Shown one piece after another: positions 34,097 through 43,216 of a DNA stretch of 64,000 nucleotides (within the stretch, counting starts at the first letter, position 1; the number at the start of each line of letters is the position of its first letter). The translations under genes and the position numbers were made by a program. The notes under the pieces were generated by a model. The model was not told where the DNA came from. It saw only the letters and a program-made list of their open reading frames with translations, and made no database searches. Source of the stretch: Butyrivibrio sp. AC2005 (GTDB lineage Bacteria > Bacillota > Clostridia > Lachnospirales > Lachnospiraceae); assembly GCF_000424145.1 (NCBI RefSeq), contig NZ_KE384138.1, forward strand, positions 350,522 to 414,521, read 5' to 3'.

Positions 34097-36305
34097 TTTT
34101 CTTTCTCTTGTCTCTTCTTAAAGTTAGTATTGTCATAAAAAGTATTGCTGCTGCAAATACTATTATGTGTCTGCCTAAATCCGAATAATCATCGGTCGAT
34201 GATCTTCTGGCACCAAGGACGTTATCATCCGTAGGATTTGCTATATCCACTGTAACATCACCGGATTCTCTCTTTGCACCAAGTACATTGGGATTAGCCT
34301 CAGCTGTGGCATTATCTGCTGCAGGTGCCTGAGCTGTTGTATCAGCAGGTGCCTGACCGGAAGATGAATCTCCGGAATCAGAAGAATTATTTTCCTGTGG
34401 TGTCTCATTTATAGCCTTATCATCAGGCTTTTTAATCTTGAGGACTCCGGGTACAACCTCTATATCATAGTTTTCTGCCAAAGTGCCTGGGTTAAGATTA
34501 TAGGTAAAGTAGTTGTAGCTTTCACCAATCTTTTTCTGCTTACCGGTAAACTCGTATGTAGCACCCTCTCCTTCAACAAAACCGTCACCAGAAACTGTGA
34601 CCTCATGCTTTTTGTGAGTCTTATCATCAAACTTTTTGGTCAGGCTCGCAGAAGTAAGAATAACTTTACGTTTTTCTATAGTGAGCTTTCCGGGTTTAAA
34701 TTCATAGCTGAATTGTCCCGTAACATCATTACCTTCGGAATCCTTAATAACCGGCGTACCTGTTATATTCACAGGATATTCACCAGCATTTGTACCTGCT
34801 CCTGAAGCTGCAATGCCTGTAACAGAAAAGGTTGCATTACCAATAGTAAGATTAAGAACCTGCGTGGGATCACCGTTTCCACTTACCTGATATTCGGAGC
34901 TGCTTCTTCCCTCTAAGGTAAATCCGCTGATGCTCTGCTCTTTTCCTGAATACTTAACAGTACCGTTTGTTCCTTCTATCGTAAGGATATACTTTTGTTC
35001 ATCAGTTCTGTCTACAACCTGAAGCGCACCATAGGTATAGTGAATATCATAGACATCCGGATTAGTTCCATCTTTATATGAACTTATGGTAAATACATTC
35101 TGTACTACTCCTACAGAAGTTATTGAAGCCGTAAATTCGTAATTAGCTCCATCACCCGGAAGCCAGCCGCTCTCCTCGGAAAGAGGCATTCCACCATTTG
35201 TGAGTGGAGTTCCATCATATGGCTTAACCACATTCATGGACTTCAGCGTCACACTTCTCTTGGTGATTACATTATCAGCAGTAACCAAAAGCGATGCTGA
35301 AAGATCAACCACCTGATTATATGTGCCATCATAGATGGGAAGCTGCGATATAGACACCTGAAATTTATTATTACTTCCATTGGTGACTTCCGTTGCAGTT
35401 ACTGTAACAGTATTATCAGCAAGCCCTCCTATATAATAGGTCTTACCATTCGCATCAGTAGCAACAGCAAGCTCGCCGTTAGGAGTTGATGCTGTGTTCA
35501 ATCTGACGGAAACCTCATGTGCATTCCCATCATATTCAACAGGATTAGTAGGAGTTCCGGTTACGAATAATGCGGTAGGAAGCTCAGCGGCATCATTCTT
35601 TTCTGCAGACTGTGTTCCCTGCGAAGCCCCCGCTGCCGGCTGCTCTTGCTGTGCGGAAGTGTCTGACGGTTGAGCATCCTGAGGTGTAGAAATTCCAGGC
35701 TCCTCACCCTGCTGAGGGATCTCTGCAGACTGTTCCTCCTGCGAAGGTGTCTGGGCAGATTGTCCATCCTGTGCAGAAGTATCTGAAGATGGATTATCCT
35801 GGGATGTAGCATCCTCAGGCTGTTCTTCCTGCGAAGGTACATTTTCAGACGGTGCTTCCTGCGAAGGCAACTCTGCGTACAGATCTCCACGTGAAGCATC
35901 CTCTTCAGGCTGCACCTCCGGCTGCGTTGCCTCACCCGGCTGCTGTTCGTGATTTTCAGCTGCTTCCTGCTGCTGATTTTCTCCAGCTGGCTGAATATCC
36001 TGCTGATCATCATTAGCAGGCTGTTCTTCCTCATGAGCATCCTGTCCGTCAGTATTATCCTGAGATTCGTCACCGTCTCCTATATCATTATTCAGTTGAT
36101 CATTTGAATTGGAAGAGTTCTCCGGAATTCCGGAAGTATTTTCCCCGGAGCTCTGATTCAGCTCCTCCTCCTGTCCCGGCTCTTCACCGGCAACAACGCC
36201 CTCGGCATTGACATACACTTCGCTTGACGCACTGACTGTCAAAGCTGCAATCATAATGCAGACTGTTACTGTCTTCTTAGCAAACCTTATTAAATTCCCC
36301 TTCAA
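34089..36305 (-). CDS. Large secreted/anchored protein with Gln/Glu-rich repeats and YDGT-type domains
   Basis: 738 residues. Signal peptide 1-32. Residues 33-240 are low-complexity Asp/Glu/Gln/Pro/Ser repeats of about 10-11 residues (SQEEQPED, SQDNPSSD, SQEEQSAE). Residues 245-640 carry Ig-like domains with YDGT-type motifs (KPYDGTPLTNGG, KKFDDKTHKKHEVTVSGDGF) as in bacterial surface proteins, each ending in YxxxYxxGxLxI-like strands. A Ser/Ala/Thr linker leads to a C-terminal membrane segment (HIIVFAAAILFMTILTL) and RRDKRKK tail. No LPxTG was seen; it is probably membrane-anchored and may span the wall. Adhesion or structural role is inferred. Confidence 0.8.
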   Translation of the reverse strand: MKGNLIRFAKKTVTVCIMIAALTVSASSEVYVNAEGVVAGEEPGQEEELNQSSGENTSGIPENSSNSNDQLNNDIGDGDESQDNTDGQDAHEEEQPANDDQQDIQPAGENQQQEAAENHEQQPGEATQPEVQPEEDASRGDLYAELPSQEAPSENVPSQEEQPEDATSQDNPSSDTSAQDGQSAQTPSQEEQSAEIPQQGEEPGISTPQDAQPSDTSAQQEQPAAGASQGTQSAEKNDAAELPTALFVTGTPTNPVEYDGNAHEVSVRLNTASTPNGELAVATDANGKTYYIGGLADNTVTVTATEVTNGSNNKFQVSISQLPIYDGTYNQVVDLSASLLVTADNVITKRSVTLKSMNVVKPYDGTPLTNGGMPLSEESGWLPGDGANYEFTASITSVGVVQNVFTISSYKDGTNPDVYDIHYTYGALQVVDRTDEQKYILTIEGTNGTVKYSGKEQSISGFTLEGRSSSEYQVSGNGDPTQVLNLTIGNATFSVTGIAASGAGTNAGEYPVNITGTPVIKDSEGNDVTGQFSYEFKPGKLTIEKRKVILTSASLTKKFDDKTHKKHEVTVSGDGFVEGEGATYEFTGKQKKIGESYNYFTYNLNPGTLAENYDIEVVPGVLKIKKPDDKAINETPQENNSSDSGDSSSGQAPADTTAQAPAADNATAEANPNVLGAKRESGDVTVDIANPTDDNVLGARRSSTDDYSDLGRHIIVFAAAILFMTILTLRRDKRKKND

Positions 36306-36435
36306 AACATTACCCTCATAAAGAAAACAACAAAAGCAACAAATATTCAGATTTATATTATGAAATTATGTGCAATTTCACTTATCCCTGAATAGTTTCC
36401 ATTTTAAATGTTTTTGTCCTTAAAAGCAACCGCTG

Positions 36436-37476
36436 TTATTTCTGCCTTTCCTTTTCTCTCATCTCATCAGCCATCTTCTGGGTAAGCAGTATGCTGTCAT
36501 CCCATGATTTATAGCGCTCATCGCCTCTTCTGTCCTCTATCAAATCTCCGAATCTTCCAAGCAGATGTCCGGCCAGATAATCAGTAAATTTACTGCTTCC
36601 CTCATAGTTAAGGTGAGAATGATCGTTAAAATCCTTAGTGAAATCAAGACCTATTTCATCATAAGCTTCATTCATGTTCATATATTCAATACCGTTATCT
36701 TCAGCGATCTGTCCTACTTTGTTGTAAGTAAGCATTTCCTTTTCATAAATTATATACGGAGCCACAATAAAAAAGAGCTTTACGTCATTCTCATTTGCAA
36801 GATCAATAATTTTATTGAGATATTTTTCTGTCTTAGGTGTAATGTCTGCGCCTATAGTCTCACTAAAGTCAGGCCTCGGCTGCTCCTTGGCAGCACAATA
36901 GGGCGTATATCCTTTAAAGGCTGCAAGGTCTTCTTTTCCCCAAAGCGCATCAAAATCATCCTGTGTCAGGTTCTCGTATCTGTTGTGATAGGTGAAAAAG
37001 TCAGGAAAATAGTCATCCCACTTCGTAACCTCACAGCTTGTAACAAACAGCCCCAGCTTGTTTAATGAAGGGCGTAGTCCCTGCACATTTTCATATAAAA
37101 AGTCGTACTGATAATCATTTTTAAAGCATGCCGGTGCATAAAAATCAAGAACTGCAACCTTGGGCTTTTGTGTTTTTAACGCCTCTTTAAAATAGTAGTA
37201 GGTCTGCCACATGGTCTGCTCAGCAGCACTGTAATCATAGGCTGCAATACCATACTTTTCCCAGAGAAGCGCCGTGTTAATATCGCAGTGAATATGGCTC
37301 GATCCGAGCATAAGCACATCTATGGTATCCTTAGGCTGTTCATAAAAGCTTCGGGCCTGATTTATACCATGAATCGATTTTTCTGAAAGAAGCCTGTCAA
37401 GACTGCTCATAATAATAATGAAGGCAAGTATGAATGCTGTGTAGGTAAAGATTTTCTTTAAATTTTTCTTTTTCAT
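36436..37476 (-). CDS. SGNH-fold partner of MBOAT acyltransferase (DltD/AlgJ-like)
   Basis: 346 residues. One N-terminal signal anchor (res 8-26). The extracytoplasmic domain has the SGNH nucleophile block MLGSSHIHCDIN (about 55-66) and a C-terminal DHSHLNYEGSSKF block supplying Asp and His (about 286-298). Members paired with MBOAT proteins accept acyl groups from the membrane enzyme and transfer them to cell-surface polymers. It lies 111 bp downstream of the MBOAT gene, and the gap holds a repeat element. Confidence 0.82.
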   Translation of the reverse strand: MKKKNLKKIFTYTAFILAFIIIMSSLDRLLSEKSIHGINQARSFYEQPKDTIDVLMLGSSHIHCDINTALLWEKYGIAAYDYSAAEQTMWQTYYYFKEALKTQKPKVAVLDFYAPACFKNDYQYDFLYENVQGLRPSLNKLGLFVTSCEVTKWDDYFPDFFTYHNRYENLTQDDFDALWGKEDLAAFKGYTPYCAAKEQPRPDFSETIGADITPKTEKYLNKIIDLANENDVKLFFIVAPYIIYEKEMLTYNKVGQIAEDNGIEYMNMNEAYDEIGLDFTKDFNDHSHLNYEGSSKFTDYLAGHLLGRFGDLIEDRRGDERYKSWDDSILLTQKMADEMREKERQK

Positions 37477-37507
37477 ATAGCTCCTAAATAATTCGCCAAG
37501 TAATTAA

Positions 37508-37580
37508 TAAGGAAGTTCTGTTCGAGCTTCGCTCGCCAGAACGGGCACACTCACTAAGCTCGATAATACCTCGCTAAGTG
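37508..37580. repeat. Stop-associated palindromic repeat (after MBOAT gene)
   Basis: Two hairpins: GTTCTG...CAGAAC (37515-37542, inner CGAGC/GCTCG) and CACTAAGCTCG...CTCGCTAAGTG (37552-37580). The right end is 7 nt beyond the MBOAT stop. Same layout as 57851-57928 and the tandem copies at 56715-56921. Confidence 0.75.
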
Positions 37581-37587
37581 ATTATGC

Positions 37588-39033
37588 TCAGAACTCCATG
37601 TACATGAATCCGATAACCTGTTCAGATGGGCCGTAAACTCCGTAAACAAGAAGGAGAACCAAAAGAACAAGGAATATTGTAAGTCTGAGCGGAAGTGCCA
37701 TATCCATAAGAAGTTCCGGAAAATCCTTCTTTTTGGCACTTGAATAAACGTCCATAACGATCATCACAAGCACGCCGATTATCATAATCCACATCTGATA
37801 ATTACTCATCTCAAGTAATTCCATTTCCTCAGTCCAGGACATTTGAATTCCGCTTCCAAGGAACATGTTTTTAATGTATCTGAGACCTCTGCTAAGACTG
37901 TCTGCACCAAACAGTATCCATGCTATGGACACGCTTATGAACACCAGTATACGTCTTACTATCTGCATGATTTTTGCATCGAAAACATGCATTTTTTCAA
38001 GAACATTATCCACAACCGAAAGAAAGCCGTGCATAAGCCCCCACGCCACAAAGTTAAGGCCGTTGCCGTGCCACAGTCCGCATACAAAGAATACTATTAC
38101 TGTATTGAGATGCTTTCTGAAGGCACCCTTTCTGTTTCCGCCAAGAGGAATATAAATATAGTCCCTAAGCCAGTTGCTAAGAGAAATGTGCCATCTTCTC
38201 CAAAAATCCGACATACTCTTTGCCGTATATGGCGCTTTAAAATTCTGTGTAAGTTTAATTCCGAATAAAAGCGCAATACCTATTGCAATTGAAGAATATC
38301 CTGCAAAGTCCGTATAGATTTGCAAAGTGTACATAAGGCTTCCTACAAGAAGCGCTTTTGCTGAATGGAAATCCGGGTTTTCCAAAAGTACCGTCGTATA
38401 CTGCGCAAATCTGTTAGCAAGAACCAGCTTCATGCTAAAACCATAGAGAACGTATGCAAAAGCCCTGTTAAGATTCTCCTCATCGAAGAATTTGTGCGCA
38501 CCTACAGCCTCTTTTTGTGAAAAGAAATTCTCGGCTCTCTCAATCGGTCCGCTTATGAATTTTGCAAAAAATGACTGATATAAAAAGAAATCAATTATAT
38601 TCGGAAAATGTGTAACTTTCCCTTTATAAGTATCAATAAGAAAGCTGATTGACTGGAAAATGTAATAAGAAAAACCAATAGGAAGAATCACCCACGACAT
38701 GAAGGAAGGAAGGTGATCCCTGGTCCTGAGAACATCCCCTAATTTGAGGAAACAAAGTGATGACGCACATCCAAGAACTCCAAGAACTGTAAGAATTCTT
38801 GCCACTGCAACTTTGCTGTCCATGAATTTATGAATCAAAAAGCCTATGAGATAAGTAGACACAGAAACCAGCAGCACAAAAACAAGTGCTATTCTGCTCA
38901 TTATAACAATATATCCCCAGCTCACCGCCATCAAAACAAACGGTCTGTATTTTGGTGCTGATATATGAAATGCAATTAGTGAAATGACCAGAAAAATAAA
39001 CGTCGTAAATTGAAAAGTCATCGCTTCCCCCAT
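37588..39033 (-). CDS. MBOAT-family O-acyltransferase (AlgI/DltB-like)
   Basis: 481 residues with about 11 membrane segments. Family core: SPIERAENFFSQ, FAGYSSIAIGIALLFG, DFWRRWHISLSNWLRDYIYIPLGG (about 275-298) and the catalytic His in FVCGLWHGNGLNFVAWGLMHG (about 320-340). It moves acyl groups across the membrane for O-acylation of exopolysaccharide or wall polymers with the SGNH partner downstream. The modified polymer is unknown: no dlt or alginate genes are adjacent. Confidence 0.92.
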   Translation of the reverse strand: MGEAMTFQFTTFIFLVISLIAFHISAPKYRPFVLMAVSWGYIVIMSRIALVFVLLVSVSTYLIGFLIHKFMDSKVAVARILTVLGVLGCASSLCFLKLGDVLRTRDHLPSFMSWVILPIGFSYYIFQSISFLIDTYKGKVTHFPNIIDFFLYQSFFAKFISGPIERAENFFSQKEAVGAHKFFDEENLNRAFAYVLYGFSMKLVLANRFAQYTTVLLENPDFHSAKALLVGSLMYTLQIYTDFAGYSSIAIGIALLFGIKLTQNFKAPYTAKSMSDFWRRWHISLSNWLRDYIYIPLGGNRKGAFRKHLNTVIVFFVCGLWHGNGLNFVAWGLMHGFLSVVDNVLEKMHVFDAKIMQIVRRILVFISVSIAWILFGADSLSRGLRYIKNMFLGSGIQMSWTEEMELLEMSNYQMWIMIIGVLVMIVMDVYSSAKKKDFPELLMDMALPLRLTIFLVLLVLLLVYGVYGPSEQVIGFMYMEF

Positions 39034-39081
39034 AAATCGTGTAATGAAGAAATTATATCATACATTCACTCCTGTCCGAAC

Positions 39082-39114
39082 AAAAAAATAGGGCATGCTA
39101 AGATCGCATGCCCT
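39082..39114 (-). terminator. Terminator of the kinase-GNAT gene
   Basis: Minus-strand AGGGCATGC-loop-GCATGCCCT followed by ATTTTTTTG, 18 nt beyond the stop at 39132. Confidence 0.8.
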
Positions 39115-39131
39115 CATATTGATATAAGAAA

Positions 39132-40229
39132 TCACAAATCCTTTACATAAAGATGATCGGTTGTTCCGCCATAATTGGTAATTTCTTTCATATAATGATA
39201 TCCGTAACGCTCATATAATCCTGTGAATTCTGACGGGATATAGCTTTTCTTAAAGCCATGCTCCATCAAATACACATTTGCATAAGAAATCAACTTTTCG
39301 CTGACTCTCTGCCCGCGGTATTCATCAGCTACATACACACAGGATACCCACGGAAAATACTCCGGAAGAGGATAATAATCCTCCTTTAAAACCGAAGTCA
39401 TTCCTATGATTTTACCACCTTCTCTGGCAACAAACATGGTTTCCCAATCAGAAAAATTCCAGTTTGTTATCATATCTGATATGTGACCTTTTACCGCTTC
39501 CCAGGAACAATCTTTGACAAATGAAAGCAGCTCATCCGCAAGTTCTGTACCTTTCTCAACCTTAAAAATTTCGAAATCTTTAAGCTCATGCCAGCCAAAG
39601 TGTTTTTCCACCAAAGCTACCGTATCTTCAACACTTCTGTTATAGTCACGCTCAAGCCAGAAGAATTTGCTCTGTTTTATCTCCTGATATTTCTCCATAT
39701 TTAGCTCATACAGAGTCTGTGTGCAGGTCTTCTTAGCCTTCTCATAATCAGTTGCACTATGGATGAAGTCGCTGAAGTCCTGATGATCAGGCCTGTCACA
39801 ATAGGTTTCAACCAAATCTGTCGGATCCGTTATCATAAACGCGGCCCTTGAAGGGTCAGATAACTGCTCGATCTGTTCCATCGTAAAATGACAGTCACAT
39901 ATAACTCTTCCGTTCTGCGAAAGCCTTATCAGATCAAGAATTATGAAATCAAGCTGCTCCTTCAGGTTTCCCAGAAGCCACGCTTTATATTCCTCTACAC
40001 TCCGGCCGAAGAATTCATCAGCATCTCTGAACTGCTTATTCATATTTGGCTGATGCTCACTATCAGATATTGCCTGGTGAAAAGGAAACTGTTCATCAAT
40101 GTCATACACCGGAATTCCGTATTTTTCTCCCAGCGCTCTCGATATTGTCGTCTTGCCACCGCAAGGTGTTCCGGTAATAAAATAAACGTTATGTAAATAT
40201 TCTTTAAGTATATTGTCCTGAAGTATCAT
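39132..40229 (-). CDS. P-loop kinase-like domain fused to GNAT acetyltransferase
   Basis: 365 residues. Residues 14-190 form a small nucleoside-kinase-like P-loop domain: Walker A GTPCGGKTTIS (20-30), DIDEQFPFH, IILDLIRLSQNGRVICD, and a LID-like region. Residues about 210-365 are a GNAT domain: MFVAREGGKIIGMTSV, the acetyl-CoA pyrophosphate loop CVYVADEYRGQRVSEKLI (about 310-327) and YERYGYHYMKEI. The natural substrates are unknown; fusion suggests two modifications of one ligand, perhaps an antibiotic or metabolite (inference). Monocistronic, with a leader that contains an extra AGGAGG site and a weak hairpin. Confidence 0.75.
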   Translation of the reverse strand: MILQDNILKEYLHNVYFITGTPCGGKTTISRALGEKYGIPVYDIDEQFPFHQAISDSEHQPNMNKQFRDADEFFGRSVEEYKAWLLGNLKEQLDFIILDLIRLSQNGRVICDCHFTMEQIEQLSDPSRAAFMITDPTDLVETYCDRPDHQDFSDFIHSATDYEKAKKTCTQTLYELNMEKYQEIKQSKFFWLERDYNRSVEDTVALVEKHFGWHELKDFEIFKVEKGTELADELLSFVKDCSWEAVKGHISDMITNWNFSDWETMFVAREGGKIIGMTSVLKEDYYPLPEYFPWVSCVYVADEYRGQRVSEKLISYANVYLMEHGFKKSYIPSEFTGLYERYGYHYMKEITNYGGTTDHLYVKDL

Positions 40230-40539
40230 AATAGTTTTCTCCTTATTTCAAATAGTTTGTTTTCGGTCTCAATAGCAAGCATGAAACTATTCTGATAAGG
40301 TTCCATGCTTATCAGATACTTCTAAGTTTTAAGAACATCACCATGTCATTGTCCTCCTTGGTATATATAAGAATTCACCAAATCATTATATCGCACATAA
40401 TTGAATATTTAAATGATAAAATACAGCCGGCATATTTATAGATAGTTTACGGCGGATTTAGAAAGATATTATCGCTTTATGGTAAATTAATAGGGAGTAT
40501 CATAATAGTACGCAATGATATCAATACAAGGAGGACTTT
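40230..40539. promoter_or_regulatory. Divergent intergenic region with candidate promoter and leader hairpin
   Basis: On the minus strand a TATAAT (40385-40390) with a weak -35 precedes AAGGAGGACA near 40351-40360, which is not followed by a real gene (at most a 10-codon frame, MVMFLKLRSI). An imperfect stem AAGCATGGAA / TTTCATGCTT lies at about 40278-40312. No clear promoter for the plus-strand lipoprotein gene was fixed. Confidence 0.35.
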
Positions 40540-41664
40540 ATGAAGAAAAAACCAGTCGTAGATATCCTGGCACTGACTCTTATTGTTTGTTCAATTTTTT
40601 CGGGCTGCGGAAAGGGAAGGAATACGACTAATACTACTACAGATGCTTCTGATCGCGAACTTAGTGTGAATATACACCTGAGTGAACTTGATTTCATGAG
40701 AAATATCGAAGGTCCTATATATATCGCAGGACATAAGAGTCCGGATTCCGACACTGTGGGAAGTGCAATCGGATATGCAGCTCTTCTTAGGAAGCTGGGC
40801 TTTGATGCTACTGCGGTTGTTATCGGAGATATAAATAATGAGACAAAATTTGTGCTGCAGAAGGCAGGGCTTGATACTCCCGAGCTTTTGGTGGATGCAT
40901 CGGGTCTGAATATGATCCTGGTAGACCATGGTGATTACGAGCAGTCAGCAGATGGCATGAAAGATGCAAATATACTCGGTATAATAGATCATCACGGAGA
41001 TGGCTCCGTTGGAACAAGTGGTCAGCTGCTGTATGATGCAAGAGCCCTTGGTGCAACTGCAACTATTGTATGGACAAAGTATCTTGACTACGGAGTAGAG
41101 CCCGATAAACAAACTGCAATAGCAATGCTTGGCTCCATTTTGTCGGATACTCTCGGCCTTAAGGCAGACACCACAACATTTGCAGATAAAGAAGCTGCAA
41201 AAAATCTGGCTGAAATTGGTGGGATAGAAGAAATAGACGGGTTTTATACGGATTTGTACAAGGCTTTGATATCCCTTGATGGCATGACGGATGAAGAGAT
41301 ATTCTTTAGTGATTACAAGGAATATGAAGCCGGTGGCAGAAAATTCTCCATTGGATGCATAAACGTATATGACGAAGATGAAGCCAAGGATATAGCAGCG
41401 CGAATGAAAGCAGCTACTGCAGCAAGCCTTAAAGCGACAGGAATGGACATGGCTTTTGCACAGGTAAGCATTTTTCATGATGATACCAGCGTGGCTTATC
41501 TGGTTCCATCGGATGATATAGCATCTGAGGTATTAAAAGAAGCCTTTGGTGATAGGGCCACATTTGATGAAAATTCTTACATACTCAGGCCTGGGATATC
41601 AAGAAGAACGGAGCTGGTTCCGGCTATTTCAGTTGTTCTGGAAGCATTTCCCAAGGAAGATTAA
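40540..41664 (+). CDS. Lipoprotein with DHH/DHHA2 fold like family II inorganic pyrophosphatase
   Basis: 374 residues. A lipoprotein signal (res 1-22, lipobox IFSGC, Cys23) and a Ser/Thr linker precede a DHH domain with GHKSPDSDTVGSAIGYAAL (64-82), VDHGD (128-132), DHHGD (150-154), GATATIVW and LGSILSDTLGLKADTTT, closely following Mn-dependent pyrophosphatases. The DHHA2 part ends RPGISRRTELVPAI, where cytoplasmic enzymes have a SRKKQ substrate motif. All expected metal ligands are present. Export of this fold is unusual. It probably hydrolyses a phosphoester or pyrophosphate outside the cell. AGGAGG site 7 nt upstream. Confidence 0.85.
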   Translation: MKKKPVVDILALTLIVCSIFSGCGKGRNTTNTTTDASDRELSVNIHLSELDFMRNIEGPIYIAGHKSPDSDTVGSAIGYAALLRKLGFDATAVVIGDINNETKFVLQKAGLDTPELLVDASGLNMILVDHGDYEQSADGMKDANILGIIDHHGDGSVGTSGQLLYDARALGATATIVWTKYLDYGVEPDKQTAIAMLGSILSDTLGLKADTTTFADKEAAKNLAEIGGIEEIDGFYTDLYKALISLDGMTDEEIFFSDYKEYEAGGRKFSIGCINVYDEDEAKDIAARMKAATAASLKATGMDMAFAQVSIFHDDTSVAYLVPSDDIASEVLKEAFGDRATFDENSYILRPGISRRTELVPAISVVLEAFPKED

Positions 41665-41741
41665 GATTATCCCTGTTTCTGTTAACCAGTAAACAATTCA
41701 TCAAAGCCACAATAACCCATTATTCATTTGCCCCAAAAACA

Positions 41742-41785
41742 AAAACCTCGTAAAGCCTTTATTTATCAGCTTTACGAGGTTTTTA
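41742..41785. terminator. Terminator between the DHH lipoprotein and tRNA-Thr
   Basis: AAACCTCGTAAAGC / GCTTTACGAGGTTT stem with A-run and T-run; serves the convergent units in both directions. Confidence 0.8.
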
Positions 41786-41793
41786 TCAATTCG

Positions 41794-41866
41794 AGCTGGC
41801 AACGGGAATCGGACCCGTGACCTCCGCACTACCAATGCGACGCACTACCGACTGTGCTATGCCAGC
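41794..41866 (-). tRNA. tRNA-Thr (anticodon GGT)
   Basis: A 73-nt cloverleaf on the minus strand. Acceptor arms GCTGGCA / TGCCAGC, D-arm GCACAGTCGGTAGTGC, anticodon loop TTGGTAG (anticodon GGU), T-arm CGGGTCCGATTCCCG, discriminator T, no encoded CCA. Confidence 0.94.
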
Positions 41867-42031
41867 AATCCGCGACCTATGTTAGTCACAAAAGCTATTG
41901 TAACAAGCGCGTAGTCCCTTGTCAACACAATATTTAACATCATTTCTTTATTATCTTTTCAGAAAGTTTATAGGATGATTATGGTTTTATGGCGCATCAG
42001 TATATATGATATAAAGAGAGGAACTGTAATC

Positions 42032-43216
42032 ATGATAAAACAAATAAAGGTATACCTTATTACAATAATAATATTTACCTTACTCCTGTCTGCCTGTGAA
42101 CCCAGACCTGTTGCAAAAACTACAGCCAAGGAGGAAAAAAGCGAGACCACAATTGTTGACACCCATTCAGATGACGGGCGCACGATTGTGGGCATCAGCA
42201 TGCCTGATGAGCTGCTTGAACGTTGGAATCGTGATGGTGCTTTTCTAAAAGATCAGTTTGAACAAAACGGATGTGAAGTAATACTAAAATTTGCGAATAA
42301 CCTGATTGACACACAAATTGGAGACCTCAGAAGCATGATCTCAGGAGGTGCTGATATTCTTGTTATCGCTGCTGTTGACGGAGCGGCTCTCTCAAGTGTT
42401 CTTGAAGAAGCCAGGGCTGCAAATGTCAGAATCATCGCCTATGACAGACTCATCATGAAAACCGATGCCGTGGATTACTATGTCTCCTTTGATAATTATC
42501 AGGTTGGAGTTCTCCAGGCAAATTACATAATCGGTGCATTGCTCATGGTAAACTCTGACAAAACCTACAATATAGAGTTTATCTCAGGTGATCCCGTAGA
42601 CAACAATGCAAGATTTTTCTATCAGGGCGCTTTGGACACTCTCCAGCCCTTTGTTGATATGGACAAAATAAGAATCCTGTCCACTCAGTCGGACTTCTAT
42701 GAAACCTCTACCGCTCAGTGGTCAACAGATATTGCCCAGCAGCGTCTTCAGATTATATTAAACTCATATTACCCCAAGGGGACAAGACTGGATGCAGTAC
42801 TCTGTGCAAATGATTCAACAGCCCTGGGTGCTGCAAGAGCCATTGGAGCAGATTATAAAGGAACAAATCATGTTGTCCTGACAGGTCAGGACGCTGACAT
42901 AGCAAATATTTATAATATTATAAACGGAACACAGGATATGACCGTCTTTAAGGCACTCGATCAGGAAGCCGTCGTAACCGTCGCACTCGGGATGGCTCTT
43001 CTTAAAGGAGACAGCCCCGCTGAAAAGCTTATAGAAGATTCTAACTTCAGTTTTGAATGTGCCTACAATACCATGGACTACGATAACGGAATAAAAATAG
43101 TACCTTCCTATCTATTGCAACCAGTTACAATTAATTATCAAAATTTGGAAAAAGAGCTGTTCGTTACGGGTTATTACCGCAGAAACAGCTCAGGACTTAT
43201 TTATGCAGTTAAATAA
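42032..43216 (+). CDS. ChvE-type monosaccharide-binding lipoprotein (orphan)
   Basis: 394 residues from ATG 42032 (MIKQIKVYL), chosen for the GAGAGGAA site and the signal sequence; a longer frame to 41975 is unlikely. Lipobox LLSAC (Cys about 21). The Peripla_BP_4 fold carries the family signatures VGISMPDELLERWNRDGAF, VRIIAYDRLIMKTDAVDYYVSFDNYQVG, SGDPVDNNARFFYQGAL, TGQDAD and MTVFKALDQEAV. These proteins deliver sugars to MmsA/MmsB-like ABC transporters, but no transporter genes are present. The stop overlaps by 27 bp the end of a convergent diguanylate cyclase gene, so a sensory role is possible. Confidence 0.88.
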   Translation: MIKQIKVYLITIIIFTLLLSACEPRPVAKTTAKEEKSETTIVDTHSDDGRTIVGISMPDELLERWNRDGAFLKDQFEQNGCEVILKFANNLIDTQIGDLRSMISGGADILVIAAVDGAALSSVLEEARAANVRIIAYDRLIMKTDAVDYYVSFDNYQVGVLQANYIIGALLMVNSDKTYNIEFISGDPVDNNARFFYQGALDTLQPFVDMDKIRILSTQSDFYETSTAQWSTDIAQQRLQIILNSYYPKGTRLDAVLCANDSTALGAARAIGADYKGTNHVVLTGQDADIANIYNIINGTQDMTVFKALDQEAVVTVALGMALLKGDSPAEKLIEDSNFSFECAYNTMDYDNGIKIVPSYLLQPVTINYQNLEKELFVTGYYRRNSSGLIYAVK

